Below, one piece after another: positions 5,110 to 7,551 of a DNA stretch of 7,551 bases. Source of the DNA: Clostridiales bacterium UBA7011 (GTDB taxonomy: Bacteria > Bacillota > Clostridia > Oscillospirales > Butyricicoccaceae); the NCBI GenBank assembly GCA_002449635.1, contig DJXF01000105.1, positions 1 to 7,551 on the forward strand, read 5' to 3'. Position 1 is the first letter of the stretch. Every line of letters begins with the position of its first letter. The notes beneath the pieces are model-generated. The model was given only the letters and a program-made list of their open reading frames with translations. It ran no database searches and was not told the origin of the DNA. Made by a program: the position numbers and the translations under genes.

Positions 5110-6399
5110 TCAGACCATGCCGGATTGCAGCGCATTTTTTGCTTCTCCCGCGACATAAAGCGAGCCGCAGACAAGAACCACGTCGTCTTCATCCGCCCGG
5201 ACCAGTGCACGGCGGAGCGCAGATGCCACATCTCCGCAGTCAAACACATCGGTATACGGAGAGAATTCCCGGATCAATGTCGCCAGACGGCTGCTCGGCA
5301 GGGCGCGCGGGCTGTCCGGCTGGACTGTGTAAATCGCATCGGCGCGGCGTGTCAGCATACGAAGGCAGGCTTCATACTGCTTGTCAGCCACCATGCCAAG
5401 TACAATCGAGATTCCGCCGGAAGGCAGCAGGGTGTCAATGGTTGCACACAGCGCCGTCACCCCGTCAACATTGTGTGCACCGTCAATCATCAGCAGCGGA
5501 TTGCGGCGAATCACTTCCTGTCTGGCCGGCATAACTGCTTCGCAAAGGCCGTTTATCACATGTTCATCAGAAATATGCCAGCCTTTTTCGCGCAGTACCT
5601 GTAATGCGGTATACGCCGCTGCGGCATTATACGCCTGATGACGGCCCACCATGCGAAGACGGAACGGATGTCCGTCCAGCACGCAGCATGTGCCGTCCAT
5701 GGCACAGACAATATCCTGCGGCTGTACAGCCTGACGGAAGTTTGCCTGCATGTCATAACAGCGTTTTTTCAAAACCTCATCGACAGAAGGCTTCTGGTCG
5801 GGATAGCTGACCAGTGTGCCGCCGGTCTTGACGATATGACTTTTATCCGCCGCAATTTCCTCGACGGTATTGCCGAGCACTGCCATGTGGTCAAGCGCGA
5901 CATGTGCCATAACGGCCACCTCGGGGCATTCAATTACATTGGTCGCATCATATCGCCCGCCCAGACCGACCTCCAGCACGACAATGTCACACTGCTGCTC
6001 AACGTAGTAGAGCATCGCACAAGCCGTCGTGAATTCAAATTCACAAATTCCTTCTCCCGCCGGAAGAGCGAGTGTTTTCTCGGTCTCCAGCACGCGCTGC
6101 GCAATGCGGCACATCGCCTCCTGTGAAATATACGTGCCGTTGACACGAATGCGCTCGCAAAAATCCACGACATACGGAGAAACAAACAATCCGGTGCGAT
6201 ATCCCGCCTGTTCGAGCACCGCTGCCGTCATGGCAGCGATGCTTCCCTTTCCGTTGGTACCTGCAATATGCACAAATTTCAGGTCATTCTGCGGATTTCC
6301 CAGGGCGGCCAGCAGCGCGCGAATGCGGCTGAGACACGGCGTGCCGCTGAACCGTCCATGGGCATGGATGGCGGATAAAATGTGTTCGTAATCGTTCAT
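5110..6399 (-). CDS. folC: Bifunctional folylpolyglutamate synthase / dihydrofolate synthase
   Basis: A complete 429-residue Mur-ligase-family enzyme, the usual length. It uses ATP to add glutamate to dihydropteroate (making dihydrofolate) and gamma-linked glutamates to reduced folates, retaining them in the cytoplasm. The P-loop is HIAGTNGKGS at 44-53. Further family motifs are LFVSPYVVDFCERIRVNG at 71-88, EVGLGGRYDATN at 143-154, ALDHMAVLGNTVEEIAADK at 168-186 (with the lysine usually carbamylated), GRHQAYNAAAA at 252-262, IDGAHN at 305-310 and VCGSLYVAGEA at 410-420. The ATG at 6397-6399 comes 2 nt after the valS stop. Upstream there is only a weak purine-poor binding site inside the valS end, which points to translational coupling with valS. 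A strong terminator follows 28 nt after the stop codon. Whether both synthase activities are present cannot be told from sequence alone. Confidence 0.96.
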   Translation of the reverse strand: MNDYEHILSAIHAHGRFSGTPCLSRIRALLAALGNPQNDLKFVHIAGTNGKGSIAAMTAAVLEQAGYRTGLFVSPYVVDFCERIRVNGTYISQEAMCRIAQRVLETEKTLALPAGEGICEFEFTTACAMLYYVEQQCDIVVLEVGLGGRYDATNVIECPEVAVMAHVALDHMAVLGNTVEEIAADKSHIVKTGGTLVSYPDQKPSVDEVLKKRCYDMQANFRQAVQPQDIVCAMDGTCCVLDGHPFRLRMVGRHQAYNAAAAYTALQVLREKGWHISDEHVINGLCEAVMPARQEVIRRNPLLMIDGAHNVDGVTALCATIDTLLPSGGISIVLGMVADKQYEACLRMLTRRADAIYTVQPDSPRALPSSRLATLIREFSPYTDVFDCGDVASALRRALVRADEDDVVLVCGSLYVAGEAKNALQSGMV

Positions 6400-6401
6400 A
6401 C

Positions 6402-7551
6402 TCAGTTCAGCGCAGCAAGGCTCTCATCCAGCTTGGCGATCTGATCGCGCAGCTTTTCCGCCTTGGTGCGTTCGCCTGCGACAACCTGCTCCGGTGCCTT
6501 TTTGAGGAATCCGGGATTGCTCAGCTTCTTTTCCAGGAAAGCCAGATCCTTCTGCGCCTTGGTCTTTTCCTTGTTGAGACGGGCCTTTTCCTTTTCAAAG
6601 TCAATCAGCTCGTTCATCGGGAGGTACATCTGTACATCGCCGGTGACGACGGAAACCATCTTCGCAGCATCTGCCGGTGCTGTGTCGGAAATGCTCAGGG
6701 CACTGGCGTAAGCGAGCTTGAGGAAGCAGGCTTCACCTGCGGCAAACACGTCCTGACGGTCTGTATTGTCCGCCACAACATAAACCTTTGCCTTGCGGGA
6801 CGGCGGTACATTCATCTCAGCGCGGCGGTTGCGAATGGCGCGGATGCTTTCCATGAGAATTTCCATCTGCGCCTCTTCTGCGGCAAAATTCAGATCATCC
6901 CGATAAGACGGCCACTGTGACAGCATGATCGTCTCGCCCTCGTGCGGCAGTGCCTGCCAGATGGTCTCGGTGATAAACGGCATAAACGGATGCAGCAGCT
7001 GCATGGAGCCGGACAGGACAAAGCACAGGACATTCTGTACGTTTTCACATGTCTGCCGATCTTCCTTGTTCTGCAGGCGCGTCTTTGCAATCTCAATGTA
7101 CCAGTCACAGAAGACATCCCAGATAAAGTCGTTCAGCTTCTGTGCAGCGATGCCGAGTTCGTAGCGGTCGATATTGGTCGTGACATCCTGTACCAGCGCA
7201 TTATAGCGGGACAGAATCCATTTGTCCTCCATTGTGAGGTCCTGCGGCAGCTCGACATGATCGATGGTCAGATTCATCTGGATAAAGCGCGAAGCATTCC
7301 AGATTTTGTTGCAGAAATTGCGGCTCGCCTCAACACGGCTCTTGGAATAACGCATATCATTTCCGGGGGAATTGCCAGTCGCCAGCGTAAAGCGCAGTGC
7401 ATCCGCGCCGTATTCCTCAATGACCTTGAGCGGATCAATGCCATTGCCCAGTGATTTGGACATCTTTCTGCCCTGCTCATCGCGTACCAGACCGTGGATA
7501 TAGACCGTGTGGAACGGCACCTGCTTCATGTGCTCCATGCCGGAGAAGATC
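6402..7551 (-). CDS. valS: Valyl-tRNA synthetase, C-terminal part, 5' end outside window
   Basis: A class I aminoacyl-tRNA synthetase that charges tRNA-Val. About 380 C-terminal residues are visible out of roughly 880 usual for the family; the frame is still open at the right edge (IFSGMEHMKQVPFHTVYIHG), so the Met at 7538 is internal and not the start. The KMSKS catalytic loop is KMSKSLGNGIDP, about 25 residues after that Met. It is followed by GADALRFTLATGNSPGND, the helical anticodon-binding domain (FCDWYIEIAKTRLQ) and PFITETIWQALP. The tail from about residue 311 after that Met to the end is rich in Lys, Glu and Leu (FEKEKARLNKEKTKAQKDL and following) and forms the C-terminal coiled-coil arm known in ValRS. 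The stop TGA at 6402-6404 lies 2 nt before folC, so the two genes form one operon. Confidence 0.97.
   Translation of the reverse strand, partial: IFSGMEHMKQVPFHTVYIHGLVRDEQGRKMSKSLGNGIDPLKVIEEYGADALRFTLATGNSPGNDMRYSKSRVEASRNFCNKIWNASRFIQMNLTIDHVELPQDLTMEDKWILSRYNALVQDVTTNIDRYELGIAAQKLNDFIWDVFCDWYIEIAKTRLQNKEDRQTCENVQNVLCFVLSGSMQLLHPFMPFITETIWQALPHEGETIMLSQWPSYRDDLNFAAEEAQMEILMESIRAIRNRRAEMNVPPSRKAKVYVVADNTDRQDVFAAGEACFLKLAYASALSISDTAPADAAKMVSVVTGDVQMYLPMNELIDFEKEKARLNKEKTKAQKDLAFLEKKLSNPGFLKKAPEQVVAGERTKAEKLRDQIAKLDESLAALN

Noticed and set aside
5107..5114. Spo0A box upstream of spoIIAA
   Set aside because: TTGTCAGA matches the TTGTCGAA-type box only partly, and it overlaps the folC stop. 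It is mentioned with the promoter candidate but not called as a feature.
5638..6126. A 162-codon plus-strand frame opposite folC, and similar frames at 5098-5604 and 6942-7454
   Set aside because: They are shadows of folC and valS, whose motifs are complete on the minus strand.

Overview
The window looks like chromosomal DNA from an endospore-forming member of the Clostridia (Firmicutes), most probably of the Oscillospiraceae/Ruminococcaceae kind. The reasons are an intact forespore operon spoIIAA-spoIIAB-sigF, Bacillus/Clostridium-type AGGAGG ribosome binding sites, an S-layer-homology (SLH) surface protein, a valS-folC pair in the order common in Firmicutes, and a base composition that looks near 50% G+C by eye. 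The family-level placement is inference.

Layout, left to right. Bases 3-431 (+) are the 3' end of an SLH-domain protein gene, closed by a strong intrinsic terminator at 470-502. Bases 503-1060 hold no gene I can defend. This convergent intergenic block carries several inverted repeats, including a perfect 13-bp stem at 761-790, and short open stretches on the minus strand that may be a decayed gene or a mobile-repeat remnant. Everything from 1061 to the right edge is on the minus strand. In transcription order it is valS (3' part, running off the right edge), folC, a terminator, spoIIAA, spoIIAB, sigF, then pcrA behind its own sigma-A-type promoter.

Functionally, valS and folC are housekeeping genes (valyl-tRNA charging and folate polyglutamylation) separated by only 2 nt and probably translationally coupled. 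SpoIIAA (anti-anti-sigma), SpoIIAB (anti-sigma kinase) and SigF form the partner-switching module that turns on forespore-specific transcription after asymmetric division. Their reading frames overlap (16 nt and 26 nt), which would help keep their stoichiometry fixed. PcrA is a UvrD-family DNA helicase with a lineage-type insertion between its first two helicase motifs.

No clearly novel system is visible. The points most worth a second look are the superposition of the folC terminator and a TATAAT box directly in front of spoIIAA, the TTG start of sigF inside spoIIAB, and the repeat-rich gene-free block at 503-1060.
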